Source: Egibacter rhizosphaerae (GTDB lineage: Bacteria > Actinomycetota > Nitriliruptoria > Euzebyales > Egibacteraceae). Taken from it: DNA of 64,000 nt. The first letter of the stretch is position 1; every line of letters starts with the position of its first letter. Where the stretch lies: NCBI RefSeq assembly GCF_004322855.1, contig NZ_CP036402.1, forward strand, positions 4,241,001 to 4,305,000, given 5' to 3'. A program made the translations under genes and the position numbers. Positions 38,786-49,152 of the stretch are shown piece after piece. Under the pieces are notes generated by a model. That model was not told the origin of the DNA. It saw nothing but the letters and a program-made list of their open reading frames with translations, and made no database searches.

Positions 38786-41212
38786 GTGCGCGTGCCCTAC
38801 TCCTGGCTCCGTGAGCACGTCGAACTCGACCTGCCGGTGCAGGAGCTCGCCGAGCGTCTCACGCTCGGCGGGATCGAGGTCGACGACATCGTGCGCCCGA
38901 CCGCGGGCACCCGTGGGGTGCGCGTGCTCGAGGTCACCGACGTGGAGCCGGTCGAGGGCAGCGACAAGCTCCACCTCGTGGAGGCGACCGACGGGGCCGA
39001 GACCTGGCAGATGGTCGCCGGGGCCAGCAACTTCGGGCCCGGTGACCGGGTCCCCGGGGCGTTGCCGGGGGCGACGTTGCCCGGCGGGCTCGAGGTGGGT
39101 CGCCGGACGCTGTTCGGGCACACGTCGAACGGGATGCTCGCCAGCCAGTACGAGCTCGGCCTCTCCGACGACCATTCGGGGATCTGGGTGCTCGAGCGGG
39201 ACGCGCCGCTCGGCGCGGACCTCGCGGACTGGCTCGACCTCGACGATCCGGTGCTGGTGCTGGAGGTGACCCCCGACCGTGGCTACGCGCTGTCGATCCA
39301 CGGGCTCGCGCGCGACATCGCCGCGATCGTCGGTACCGAGGTCCACCTGCCCGAGCCCGAGGCGCCGCAGGGTGACCCCGGGGTACCGGTGACGCTGCAC
39401 GACACCGAGCGGTGCCCGCGCTTCGACGCCCGGCGGATCTCGCGGGTGACCGTCGGGCCGTCCCCGGCATGGCTGCAGCGCAGGCTCGCGGCGGCGGGCA
39501 TGCGCCCGGTCTCGAACGTCGTCGATGCGACGAACCACGCGATGCTCGAGACGGGCAACCCGGTGCACGCCTACGATCTCGCGACGCTCGCGGGCCCCGC
39601 CATCGAGGTGCGCACCGCCCACCCCGGCGAGCGGCTGCGGACGCTCGACGGCGTCGACCGTGCCCTGGACGCCGACGACCTGGTCATCTGCGACGCGCAG
39701 GGGCCCGTGGCGCTCGCCGGCGTGATGGGTGGCGAGGCCACCGAGATCTCCGCCGGCACGAGCGAGGTGCTGCTCGAGGTCGCGAACTTCAGCCCCACGA
39801 CGGTGCTGCGCACCGCTCGACGGCACGGGCTGCACACCGAGGGTTCGCGGCGGTGGGAGAAGGCCGTGCCCGAGGAGGGCGTCACGCTCGCCGCGACCCG
39901 CGCTGCCGGGCTGATCGCCGAGACCTCCGGTGGGGAGGTCACCGGCGGCAGCGACACCCATCCCCGGCCCCGACAACGCCCGACGATCCACCTGCGCACG
40001 CGGCGGGCGGCCGCGCGGCTCGGCCTCGACCTGTCGACCGACGAGCAGCGGGGCCTCCTCGAGCGCATCGGCTGCGAGGTCACGGAGCCCGCGCGCGACG
40101 AGGCGGCGATCGACGTGACCCCGCCCGCCTACCGTCCCGATCTCACCCTCGAGGCGGACCTGCACGAGGAGATCGCCCGGCTGCACGGCTACGAGCGTGT
40201 GCCCGAGCAGGTGCCCTCGAGCGGTCAGGTCGGCCGGCGCGAGCCCGAGCACGAGGCCCGGCGCGCCGTTCGCCGCAGCCTCGCGGGCGGCGGGTGGACG
40301 GAGGTCATGCCGTTCCCCTTCATGGCCGAGGACGACCTCGAGTTGTTCGGCCTCCCCGCCCACGACCGGCGACGGCAGCCGATCCCCCTCGTCAACCCGC
40401 TGTCGAAGGAGGAGGCCGTCCTGCGCACGACGCTGCTGCCGGGCCTCCTGCGCGTCGTGCGCCACAACGCCAACCGGCAGGTGCCCGACGTGGGCATCTT
40501 CGAGGTCGGGCGGGTGTTCCTGGCGCCCGTGTCCGACGAGCCCGGCGCCGACGGGGGTCCCGACGGGGTGCGGCTGCCCGCCGAGCCGCTCCTGGTCGGC
40601 TTCGCCGCGACCGGGGCCTTCGAGCGTCCCCGGTACGACCGGCCGGCCCGCCCGGCGGACGTGTTCGACCTGCTCGGCGCGGTCGAGCTCGTGCGCGAGG
40701 CCGTCGGCCGTGGCGGCATGCACGTGGAGCCCACCGAGGAGGCGCCGTACCACCCCGGACGGGCCGCGCGGCTGAGCCTCGACGGGGTCGCGCTCGGGGC
40801 CGTGGGCGAACTGCACCCCCGGGTCGCGGAGGCGGCGGGGGTGCCGCCCCGAACGCTGGTCGGCGAGCTTCGCCTCGCTCCGCTCGTGACCGGCGGGGTG
40901 CGGTCCCGCGTGGCCCGTCATCCCTCCCCGTTGCCCGGCGTGCGTTTCGACGTCGCGGCCGTCGTGGACGAGGCCGTGCCCGCGGCGGAGGTCGAGGCTG
41001 CCGTGCGCGCCGGGGCCGGGCCGCGTCTGGCGGACCTGCGTCTCTTCGACGTCTATCGCGGGCCGTCGGTGGGTGACGGCCGCAAGAGCCTCGCCTACCG
41101 GGTGCGCATCGAGGATCCCGAGCGTCAGCTCACCGACACGGACGAGCAGGCGGCGATCGACGGGGTCGAGGAGGCGGTCCGGGACCGGGTCGGCGGGTCG
41201 CTGCGACGCTGA
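38786..41212 (+). CDS. pheT: Phenylalanyl-tRNA synthetase beta subunit
   Basis: The 808-residue partner of PheS. GTG 38786 has GGAG ten bases upstream. Domains run in the usual order: RVPYSWLREHVELDLP at the N-terminus, EMAP-like tRNA-binding domain (about 40-150), B3/B4 editing domain (about 210-385, with VVDATNHAMLETGNPVHAYD), B5 (about 400-475), catalytic-like core (PLSKEEAVLRTTLLPGLLRV) and the FDX-ACB anticodon domain (about 715-805). Nothing is unusual in it. Confidence 0.97.
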   Translation: MRVPYSWLREHVELDLPVQELAERLTLGGIEVDDIVRPTAGTRGVRVLEVTDVEPVEGSDKLHLVEATDGAETWQMVAGASNFGPGDRVPGALPGATLPGGLEVGRRTLFGHTSNGMLASQYELGLSDDHSGIWVLERDAPLGADLADWLDLDDPVLVLEVTPDRGYALSIHGLARDIAAIVGTEVHLPEPEAPQGDPGVPVTLHDTERCPRFDARRISRVTVGPSPAWLQRRLAAAGMRPVSNVVDATNHAMLETGNPVHAYDLATLAGPAIEVRTAHPGERLRTLDGVDRALDADDLVICDAQGPVALAGVMGGEATEISAGTSEVLLEVANFSPTTVLRTARRHGLHTEGSRRWEKAVPEEGVTLAATRAAGLIAETSGGEVTGGSDTHPRPRQRPTIHLRTRRAAARLGLDLSTDEQRGLLERIGCEVTEPARDEAAIDVTPPAYRPDLTLEADLHEEIARLHGYERVPEQVPSSGQVGRREPEHEARRAVRRSLAGGGWTEVMPFPFMAEDDLELFGLPAHDRRRQPIPLVNPLSKEEAVLRTTLLPGLLRVVRHNANRQVPDVGIFEVGRVFLAPVSDEPGADGGPDGVRLPAEPLLVGFAATGAFERPRYDRPARPADVFDLLGAVELVREAVGRGGMHVEPTEEAPYHPGRAARLSLDGVALGAVGELHPRVAEAAGVPPRTLVGELRLAPLVTGGVRSRVARHPSPLPGVRFDVAAVVDEAVPAAEVEAAVRAGAGPRLADLRLFDVYRGPSVGDGRKSLAYRVRIEDPERQLTDTDEQAAIDGVEEAVRDRVGGSLRR

Positions 41213-41361
41213 CCCACGCAGGGCCGCCGCCCGCCCCGTTCCGGCGTGGCCGACAGCACGCGCGGGTGGTCCGGGGGAGCGGGGCGAGCGTCTCCCCAGG
41301 CCGAAGGTCCTCGGGTCGTGGGTCGATCGGACTTGTCGTCGCGAAAGCTTCGAGGGGGGTA

Positions 41362-41390
41362 TTGACCTCGTAGTAGCGTTTACGTAACGT
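41362..41390 (+). promoter_or_regulatory. Promoter with overlapping palindrome before the DeoR-gal operon
   Basis: TTGACC (41362-41367) and TAACGT (41385-41390) are separated by 17 nt. The palindrome TTACGTAA (41380-41387) overlaps the -10, so a repressor bound there would block RNA polymerase. The leader to the regulator start is about 105 nt. Confidence 0.6.
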
Positions 41391-41455
41391 AGTTGCGGAA
41401 GCGACGATGTCCCGCTTCTTCCCGCTGTATCGGGTCGTCGTGGGCGGTTCGGAGG

Positions 41456-41463
41456 TTTCGAAA
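41456..41463. promoter_or_regulatory. TTTCGAAA site, possible DeoR-family operator
   Basis: TTTCGAAA is palindromic and lies 38 bp before the regulator start. Related strings GCGAAAGCTTCGAG (41341-41354) and GATCGAAAGG (41486-41495) flank it. DeoR-family regulators bind spaced repeats of similar composition, but assigning this site is speculative. Confidence 0.3.
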
Positions 41464-41501
41464 GCGACCGGCGATGACCTTCCTTGATCGAAAGGCGTCA
41501 G

Positions 41502-42338
41502 GTGGGTGACGAGGAGCCGGTGTCGGCGGCTGCGCGGCGCGAGCTCATCCGTGAGTTCGTGAACCAGCGTTCGTTCACCCACGTGACCGAGCTCGTGGAG
41601 CACTTCGGGGTGTCCGCCGTGACGGTCCGCGCCGACCTCGAGCTCCTCGCCCAGCGGGGGCAGCTGAGGCGGGTCAGGGGCGGCGCGCTGCCGCGGGCGG
41701 CGAGCGGCCCCGAGCAACCGTTCGAGCGCACGGCCGACGTCGCAGCCGGCGAGAAGGCGGCGATCGCCCGCGTCGCTGCCGATCTGGTGGAGGACGGGCA
41801 GACGGTGCTCTGCGACGTCGGCACGACGACGACCGCGTTCGCCCGCGCCCTCGCGGAGCGCGACGACCTGCGGGACGTCACCGTCGTCACCAACGGCCTG
41901 AGCGTCGCGCGCGAGCTCGAAGCGGCGATTCCGCGCATCGCGGTGGTCGTGACCGGGGGAACGCTGCGGTCCCTGCAGCACAGCCTCGTGAATCCATGGG
42001 CCCTCAAGCTGCTCGGGGAGCTCACCGCGGACGCCGTCTTCCTCGGCTGCAACGGGGTGGACCCCGAGGCGGGCATCACGAACGCGAACCTGCCCGAATC
42101 CGAGGTGAAGGAGGCCATGCTCACGCGCGCGAGGCTGCGCGTTGTCCTGGCGGACGCAAGCAAGCTCGGCCGCGTGTCGGTCGCGCGACTCTGCGGCGTC
42201 CGGGACGTCGACCTGTTGCTCACCGATGCGGGGGCGGAACCCGACGTGGTGACCGCGCTCGAGGACACGGGGCTCGAGGTGCGCCGGGCCGAGGTCGCCG
42301 AGGAACGCGCGGTCGCCCCGCTCGTGCCCGCTGGATAG
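41502..42338 (+). CDS. DeoR/GlpR family transcriptional regulator
   Basis: Sugar-responsive repressor, 278 residues from GTG 41502, which has AAAGG six bases upstream; TTG 41484 would add six residues. The N-terminal winged helix (about 8-62) has the DeoR signature VTELVEHFGVSAVTVRADLELLAQRGQLRRVRGGA. The sensor domain has VLCDVGTTTTAFARAL, VVTGGTLR and the ligand-loop SEVKEAML. Placed directly before a sugar ABC importer and galT-galK, it most likely represses them until a sugar phosphate is present. Confidence 0.92.
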   Translation: MGDEEPVSAAARRELIREFVNQRSFTHVTELVEHFGVSAVTVRADLELLAQRGQLRRVRGGALPRAASGPEQPFERTADVAAGEKAAIARVAADLVEDGQTVLCDVGTTTTAFARALAERDDLRDVTVVTNGLSVARELEAAIPRIAVVVTGGTLRSLQHSLVNPWALKLLGELTADAVFLGCNGVDPEAGITNANLPESEVKEAMLTRARLRVVLADASKLGRVSVARLCGVRDVDLLLTDAGAEPDVVTALEDTGLEVRRAEVAEERAVAPLVPAG

Positions 42339-42422
42339 CCCTCGACGTCACCGGAGCACGCAGGGCCGGCGGGGAACCGGAGAACCCATCCGACGGGGGT
42401 ACGAGAGAAAGGCAATGCGCCG

Positions 42423-43829
42423 ATGCGCTACCTGAGGTTCGCCCTACTGATCGGCCTCGTGGCGGTCCTGATCGCCGCGTGCGGCGAGGCCGACGACGAC
42501 CCGATCGCCGATCTCGAGGACGAGGACGACGTCGCCGAGGATCCCGACGACGACCCCGACGACCCGGAGGACCCCGACGACCCGGACGACGACGAGGACG
42601 ACGCCGCGCCCGACGACGTCGATCCCGAGGACCCGGACACGATCCCGGAGGACGCGGTCGAGATCTTCAGCTGGTGGACCGGTGCCGGCGAGGAGGCCGG
42701 GCTGCTCGCGCTCATCGAGATGTTCGAGGAGCAGCACCCCGAGTACGAGGTCGTGAACTCGGCCGTGGCCGGCGGTGCCGGCGTCGACGCGCAGGCGGTG
42801 CTCACGAGCCGGATGCAGGCTGGCGACCCGCCGAGCACCTTCCAGATCCACGCCGGTCGCGCCTTGCTCGACCAGTGGGTCGAGGTCGACGCGATGCAGC
42901 CGCTCAACTTCCTCTACGACGAGGAGGGCTGGTGGGACGTCTTTCCCGACACCCTGCTCGAGATGACCACCGACGAGGACGGGAACATCTATTCCGTGCC
43001 GGTCAACGTCCACCGCAGCAACGTGATGTGGACGAACCCCGAGGTGTTCGAGGAGGCCGGGGTCGAGGTCCCGACCGACTTCGACGAGTTCTTCTCTGCC
43101 GCCGAGGCGATCGAGGAGGCCGGCTACACCCCGCTGGCGCTCGGTGACAACGAGACGTGGACGCTTTTGCACACCTGGGAGACCGTCCTGCTCGCCACCG
43201 CGGGGCCCGACATGTACAACGACCTGTTCGCCGGCGACGCCGACTGGACGAGCGACGAGGTCGTCGAGTCCTTCGAGGTCCTCGGCGAGATGTTCGAGTA
43301 CGTCAACGACGATCACGCGGCGCGCAACTGGCAGGAGGCGAGCCAGCTCCTCGCCGAGGGCGACGCCGCGATGAACATCATGGGGGACTGGGCCGGAGGC
43401 TACTTCTGGGTCGATCTGGAGCTGGAGCTCGAGGACGAGTTCGGTTGGGCCCCGACGCCGGGCACCGACGGGAACTTCATCACCGTCGTCGACACGTTCG
43501 GCCTCCCCGAGGACGCACCGAACGAGGAGGGCGTCGTCGACTGGCTGCGGATCCTCGGCTCCCAGGAGGGCCAGGACACGTTCAACCCGCTGAAGGGCTC
43601 GATCCCCGCGCGGCTCGACGCCGACGAGGGGGAGTACAACGCGTACGGGCAGGACACGATGGACGACTTCCAGTCCGATGAGCTCGTGCCCTCGGTCGCG
43701 CACAACAGCGCGGCGCCGCCGGATTTCACCGACGATGCGCTGGGCGTGCTCGAGGTCTTCATGTCGGAGCGCGACCCCGAGGTCGCGGTGCAGGACCTCG
43801 AGGCGGCCGCCGAGAGCTTCCTGCGCTAA
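42423..43829 (+). CDS. Sugar ABC transporter substrate-binding lipoprotein
   Basis: 468 residues. A lipoprotein signal peptide ends in the lipobox LIAAC (Cys20). Residues 22-80 form an extremely acidic Asp/Glu/Pro linker, and the mature domain (about 82-468) is acidic throughout. Its start EIFSWWTGAGEEAGLLALIEMF and later PVNVHRSNVMWTNPEVFEEAG and MNIMGDWAGGYF are typical of cluster D sugar-binding proteins. The acid excess suggests a salty or alkaline exterior. With the two permeases and galT-galK downstream, the ligand is probably galactose or a galactoside. Confidence 0.9.
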   Translation: MRYLRFALLIGLVAVLIAACGEADDDPIADLEDEDDVAEDPDDDPDDPEDPDDPDDDEDDAAPDDVDPEDPDTIPEDAVEIFSWWTGAGEEAGLLALIEMFEEQHPEYEVVNSAVAGGAGVDAQAVLTSRMQAGDPPSTFQIHAGRALLDQWVEVDAMQPLNFLYDEEGWWDVFPDTLLEMTTDEDGNIYSVPVNVHRSNVMWTNPEVFEEAGVEVPTDFDEFFSAAEAIEEAGYTPLALGDNETWTLLHTWETVLLATAGPDMYNDLFAGDADWTSDEVVESFEVLGEMFEYVNDDHAARNWQEASQLLAEGDAAMNIMGDWAGGYFWVDLELELEDEFGWAPTPGTDGNFITVVDTFGLPEDAPNEEGVVDWLRILGSQEGQDTFNPLKGSIPARLDADEGEYNAYGQDTMDDFQSDELVPSVAHNSAAPPDFTDDALGVLEVFMSERDPEVAVQDLEAAAESFLR

Positions 43830-43922
43830 CCCGAAGCCCGGAACCGGGGCTGGCGGCCCCGCGTGGACCGCCGGTCCCGGTCGCCGGCCCCCGGGGAACT
43901 CGTGGGTGGTGAGGAGCGTGCG

Positions 43923-44911
<989 letters not shown>

Positions 44912-44915
<4 letters not shown>

Positions 44916-45736
44916 TCGCTCGGCTCGCGCTCCCGCGGGTGGCGCTGTACGCGCTGCTCGGCCTGTTCGCGGTGTTCGTGCTCGTGCCCGTCTACCTGAT
45001 GGTGGTCACGAGCCTGAAGTCGCCCGCCGAGGCGATCCTCAGCCGCATGTGGCACCTGCCGGGCGATCTCAGCCTCGACGCCTGGCGGAGCGCGTTCGCC
45101 ACGCTCCGCCCCTACCTCGTCAACAGCTTCCAGCTCGCGGTCCCCGCCACGGTCCTCTCGGCCTTCCTGGGCTCGCTCAACGGCTTCGTGTTCGCTCGTT
45201 GGCGCTTCCCCGGCTCCGAGATCGTGTTCAACCTCGTCCTCTTCGGGCTGTTCATCCCCTACCAGATCGTGCTCATCCCGCTGGTCGTGACCATGCAGTC
45301 GATCGGGCTCTACAACTCCATCGGAGGGCTGGTGCTCGTCCACGTGATCTACGGGATCCCGATCACCACGCTCATCTTCCGCAACTTCTACGCCCGGATC
45401 CCGCAGGAGCTGCTGGACGCGGCCAAGGTCGACGGCGCCGGGGTCCTCTCGCTGTACTGGCGGATCGCCGTGCCGCTCTCGCTGCCGGGGTTCGTGGTGG
45501 TCGGCATCTGGCAGTTCACCCAGGTGTGGAACGAGTTCCTCTGGGCGGTGACGCTGACGAGCGCGGGACAGCGGCCGGTGATGGTGGCGCTGCAGAACCT
45601 GTCGGGGGCGCAGATCGTCGAGTGGAACGTCCAGATGGCCGCCGCCCTGCAGGCCGCGTTGCCAACCCTGATCGTCTACGTCCTCCTCGGGCGGTACTTC
45701 GTGCGGGGGCTGCTGGCGGGAGCCCTGAAGGAATGA
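44912..45736 (+). CDS. Sugar ABC transporter permease (MalG type)
   Basis: 274 residues with six hydrophobic segments. The MalG-type signature MVVTSLKSPAEA lies near the N-terminus and the EAA loop is IPQELLDAAKVDGAGVLSLYWRIAVPLSLPG, near 163-192. No ATPase gene is present before galT; importers of this class often use a shared MsiK/MsmX-type ATPase encoded elsewhere. Overlaps both neighbours by 4 nt. Confidence 0.93.
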
Positions 45737-46782
45737 TCGACCCGTCGCTCCCACACCGGCGCTACAACCCCCTCACCGACGACTGGGTCGTCGTCTCGGC
45801 GGGGCGCACCGACCGGCCGTGGCAGGGTGCGCAGGAACGCCCCCCGGTCGAGGAGCGTCCCTCCTACGATCCCGACTGCTACCTCTGCCCCGGCAACGTG
45901 CGGGCGACGGGGGCGCGCAACCCCGACTACGACCGCACCTTCGTGTTCACCAACGATTTCGCGGCGCTCTCGCCCGACGTCGCCGAGGAGGAGACGGCGC
46001 CCCACCCGTTGCTGCGTGCCCACACGATGCCTGGAACCTGTCGGGTGCTCTGCTTCGACCCCCGCCACGACCTGCGCCTGGCGCGCATGTCCCCGCCGGC
46101 GATCCGGCGGGTCGTGGATCTGTGGGCAGAGCAGGTGGCCGAGCTCGGGCGCGACTGGCCCTGGGTCCAGCTGTTCGAGAACCACGGTGAGGCGATGGGG
46201 GCGTCGAACCTGCACCCGCACGGCCAGGTGTGGGCGAGTCGGGTGGTCCCGCGCGAGGCCACCCAAGAGGACCGGTGCCAGCGTGCATATAGGGACGCGC
46301 ACGGCCGGCCCCTGCTCGTCGACTACGCGGACGTCGAGGCCGCTCACGGGCACCGGGTGGTGGTCGCCACCGACCGGTGGCTCGTGCTGCTGCCCTTCTG
46401 GGCGCTGTGGCCGTTCGAGACGCTCGTGGTGCCGCGGCGCCACGTGACGCGCCTCCCGGATCTGGACGACGTCGAACGCGACGACCTCGCGGTCGCGTTG
46501 TCCGGGCTGCTCTCGCGCTACGACGACCTGTTCGACCATCCGTTCCCGTACTCCATGGGCTGGCACGGCGCTCCGGAGACCGAGGGCGATCACGCGCACT
46601 GGCAGCTGCACGCCCACTTCTACCCGCCCCTGTTGCGCTCGGCGGTAGTGCGCAAGCACATGGTCGGCTACGAGATGCTCGCGAACCCGCAGCGGGATCT
46701 GACCCCCGAGGACGCCGCTCGCCACCTGCGGTCCCTGCCCGCCGAGCGCTCCGGTGAGCCCGTCGGGGGCCCCGAGCCGTGA
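45733..46782 (+). CDS. galT: Galactose-1-phosphate uridylyltransferase
   Basis: Leloir pathway enzyme that exchanges UMP between UDP-glucose and galactose 1-phosphate. ATG 45733 overlaps the permease stop; 349 residues. Zinc ligands begin at CYLCPGN, and the uridylylated His is in NLHPHGQVW (His161, His163). The C-terminal half has GWHGAPETEGDHAHWQLHAHFYPP. The frame is open further upstream inside the permease, but only this start makes sense. Confidence 0.96.
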   Translation: MIDPSLPHRRYNPLTDDWVVVSAGRTDRPWQGAQERPPVEERPSYDPDCYLCPGNVRATGARNPDYDRTFVFTNDFAALSPDVAEEETAPHPLLRAHTMPGTCRVLCFDPRHDLRLARMSPPAIRRVVDLWAEQVAELGRDWPWVQLFENHGEAMGASNLHPHGQVWASRVVPREATQEDRCQRAYRDAHGRPLLVDYADVEAAHGHRVVVATDRWLVLLPFWALWPFETLVVPRRHVTRLPDLDDVERDDLAVALSGLLSRYDDLFDHPFPYSMGWHGAPETEGDHAHWQLHAHFYPPLLRSAVVRKHMVGYEMLANPQRDLTPEDAARHLRSLPAERSGEPVGGPEP

Positions 46783-47933
46783 GCGGTCACCCGGCGATAG
46801 ACCGGGCCGCGCGGGCGGCGCGCGACCGGTGGGGGGCAGCCCCGACGCTGGTCGCACGGGCGCCCGGGCGCGTGAACCTGATCGGCGACCACACCGACTA
46901 CAACGATGGGTTCGTGCTGCCGCTGGCCATCGATCGGGACACCGCCGTCGCCGTGCGACCGCGTGGTGACGGCCGAGTGGTGCTCCACAGCGAGGCGACC
47001 GCCGCCCCCGCGACGTTCGAGGTCGCCGAGGTGGGGGAGCGGCTCACGGGATGGGCCGCCTATCCCCAGGGCGTGGTGCACGAGCTCCGTTACCGGGGCG
47101 TCGCGGTCGGTGGCTTCGAGGCGACCATTGCCAGCGACGTGCCGCTGGGGTCCGGGTTGTCGTCGTCGGCCTCCCTCGAGGTCGCGGTCGCTGTCGCGGT
47201 GTCCGGTCTCGCGGGAGCGACGCTGCCACCGGAGGTGGTGGCTCGCGTGGCCCAGCGGGCCGAGACGCGGTGGGCCGGGGTGCCGTGCGGGATCATGGAC
47301 CAGCTCGCCGTGGCGGCGAGCCGGGACGGGGCCGCGCTGCGCATCGATTGTCGGGACCTGTCCCTGCGGGCCGTTCCCGTCCCTCCCGACGTGGCGGTGC
47401 TAGTGCTCGACACGGGCACTCGGCGGGAGTTGGCCGGCTCGCACTACCAGAGGCGCCGCGAGGAGTGCGCCGAAGCGGCCTCGGCGCTGGGTGTCGCCAC
47501 CCTGCGTCATCTCGATCCCGAGGCCGATGGCCGGTTGCCGGAGTCGGTGGCCGCGATCGATCGGCCGCTGGCTGCCCGTGTGCGCCACGTGTTGACCGAG
47601 AACGCCCGGGTTCTCGAGACCGCCACCGCGCTCGCCGCGGGCGACGTGGAGGGCGCGGGGACCCTGATGGACGCGAGCCACGTCAGTCTTCGCGACGACT
47701 ACGAGGTGTCCACACCCGAGCTCGACACGGTCGTCGAGCACGCCCGCGCGCAGCCCGGCTGCCACGGCGCGAGGCTCACGGGCGCCGGCTTCGGGGGATG
47801 CGCGGTCGCCCTCGCCGACGCCGACCGCGCGTGCGACGTCGCCGAGGCCGTGGGCAGCGCCTACCGCGCGGCGACCGGACGTGACGCCGCGAGCTACCGC
47901 TGCCGACCCGCCGAGGGCGCTGCGCTCTTGTGA
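46779..47933 (+). CDS. galK: Galactokinase
   Basis: GHMP kinase that phosphorylates galactose. 384 residues from GTG 46779, overlapping galT by 4 nt. Motifs: GRVNLIGDHTDYNDGFVLPLAID (sugar binding), GLSSSASLEVA (phosphate loop, preceded by PLGSG) and TGAGFGGCAVAL near the end. The catalytic Asp should lie in GIMDQLAVA. With galT it completes uptake to UDP-galactose; galE is not in the window. Confidence 0.96.
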   Translation: MSGHPAIDRAARAARDRWGAAPTLVARAPGRVNLIGDHTDYNDGFVLPLAIDRDTAVAVRPRGDGRVVLHSEATAAPATFEVAEVGERLTGWAAYPQGVVHELRYRGVAVGGFEATIASDVPLGSGLSSSASLEVAVAVAVSGLAGATLPPEVVARVAQRAETRWAGVPCGIMDQLAVAASRDGAALRIDCRDLSLRAVPVPPDVAVLVLDTGTRRELAGSHYQRRREECAEAASALGVATLRHLDPEADGRLPESVAAIDRPLAARVRHVLTENARVLETATALAAGDVEGAGTLMDASHVSLRDDYEVSTPELDTVVEHARAQPGCHGARLTGAGFGGCAVALADADRACDVAEAVGSAYRAATGRDAASYRCRPAEGAALL

Positions 47934-48011
47934 GCGCGGCCGACGTCACGGGGTTCCAGGACTTCGATCCTCGGAAACGCACCGTCGGCGGTCTGCCCAC
48001 CCCGTCGGTGC

Positions 48012-48039
48012 TGCATGGATATACAGGAACCTGTATAGT
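48012..48039 (+). promoter_or_regulatory. argC promoter with probable ArgR operator
   Basis: The near-consensus -10 TATAGT (48034-48039) overlaps a perfect palindrome, TATACAGG-AA-CCTGTATA (48020-48037). Immediately upstream TGCAT-GGAT-ATACA (48012-48025) has the arm-spacing of an ARG box. argR is in the same operon, so arginine-dependent repression at this site is likely. Which of the two overlapping motifs is the true ArgR site cannot be decided by eye. Confidence 0.6.
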
Positions 48040-48096
48040 ACGCGCGGCCGCCGGACAGGCGGCCACAGCCAGGATCGTTCGAACCGGAGGGCGCCG

Positions 48097-49152
48097 ATGC
48101 GGGTCGGGATCGTAGGGGCCAGCGGCTACGGTGGCGCTGAGCTCGTCCGCCTCGTCGCCGCTCACCCGGCGCTCGACCTGCACGTCGCCGCCGGGAGCGG
48201 GAGCGCCGGCGAACGGCTCGACACGGCCGCCCCGCAGCTGGCCGGGTTGCCCGGCGCCGACCGCGCCCTCGCGCCGGCCGAGCCGGACGCCCTCGCCGGG
48301 TGCGACCTCGTCTTCATGGCGACCCCGCACGCGGTGAGCGCGGAGCTCGGCCCGGTGCTGGCCAACGGCGGGGCGACGGTCGTCGACCTGTCGGGCGCCT
48401 TCCGCCTGGAGGCGTCCGAGTTCGCCCGGTGGTACGGCCTCGACCACCCGGCGCCCGCGCGCACCCCGGCGCCGTACGGGCTGCCGGAGCTGTTCCGTAC
48501 CGACCTCAAGGGAGCGCCGCTCGTCGCCGGCCCCGGGTGCTACCCGACCGCGGCGCTCCTCGCGCTCGCGCCCCTCACCGGCCTCGTCGACCCGGGCTCG
48601 GTCGTCATCACCGGCATGAGCGGGACCAGCGGAGCCGGCAAGGGCCTGCGCGCCGACCTGCACGCGAGCCACGCCATGGGCAACGTCGCGGCGTACGGCG
48701 CCCCCGGCCATCGCCACACGCCGGAGATCGAGCGCTGGTGGGCGGCCTACGCCCGGCAGCGGGGGGTCGCCGACGCCGCCGGCCTCGCCGAGCCCGTGCC
48801 ACTGTCGTTCACCCCCCATCTCGTACCGATGCCGCGGGGCCAGCTCTGCACGGTCAGCGCGACCCTCGCCGAGGGCGCCGACGCGGCGGCGGTCACCGAC
48901 GCCGTCGGGGCCTTCGCGGCCGCCGAGCCCTTCGTCGTGGCACGGCAGGCGTGGCCCGCCACCACCCACGTCGCCGGTGGCAACGGCGCGCACGTGCACG
49001 CGGCCGTCGACTCGCGAACGGGCCGGGTCACGGCGGCCTGTGCCCTCGACAACCTCCTCAAGGGCGCTGCCGGCCAGGCCCTGCAGGCGGCCAACGTGGC
49101 GCTCGGGCTCGACGAGGGCGCCGGCCTCTCCCCGGCCGGGGTGCACCCGTGA
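48097..49152 (+). CDS. argC: N-acetyl-gamma-glutamyl-phosphate reductase
   Basis: NADPH-dependent third step of arginine synthesis. ATG 48097 has GGAGG at 48086-48090; 351 residues. The nucleotide-binding VGIVGASGYGGAELVRL opens the protein and the catalytic Cys148 is in GPGCYPTA. First gene of argCJBDFRGH. Stop overlaps the argJ GTG by 4 nt. Confidence 0.97.
   Translation: MRVGIVGASGYGGAELVRLVAAHPALDLHVAAGSGSAGERLDTAAPQLAGLPGADRALAPAEPDALAGCDLVFMATPHAVSAELGPVLANGGATVVDLSGAFRLEASEFARWYGLDHPAPARTPAPYGLPELFRTDLKGAPLVAGPGCYPTAALLALAPLTGLVDPGSVVITGMSGTSGAGKGLRADLHASHAMGNVAAYGAPGHRHTPEIERWWAAYARQRGVADAAGLAEPVPLSFTPHLVPMPRGQLCTVSATLAEGADAAAVTDAVGAFAAAEPFVVARQAWPATTHVAGGNGAHVHAAVDSRTGRVTAACALDNLLKGAAGQALQAANVALGLDEGAGLSPAGVHP

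Noticed and set aside
37628..40921. A 1097-codon open frame antisense to pheS and pheT
   Set aside because: Same composition artefact; the + strand genes are unambiguous and the antisense product shows no family motif.
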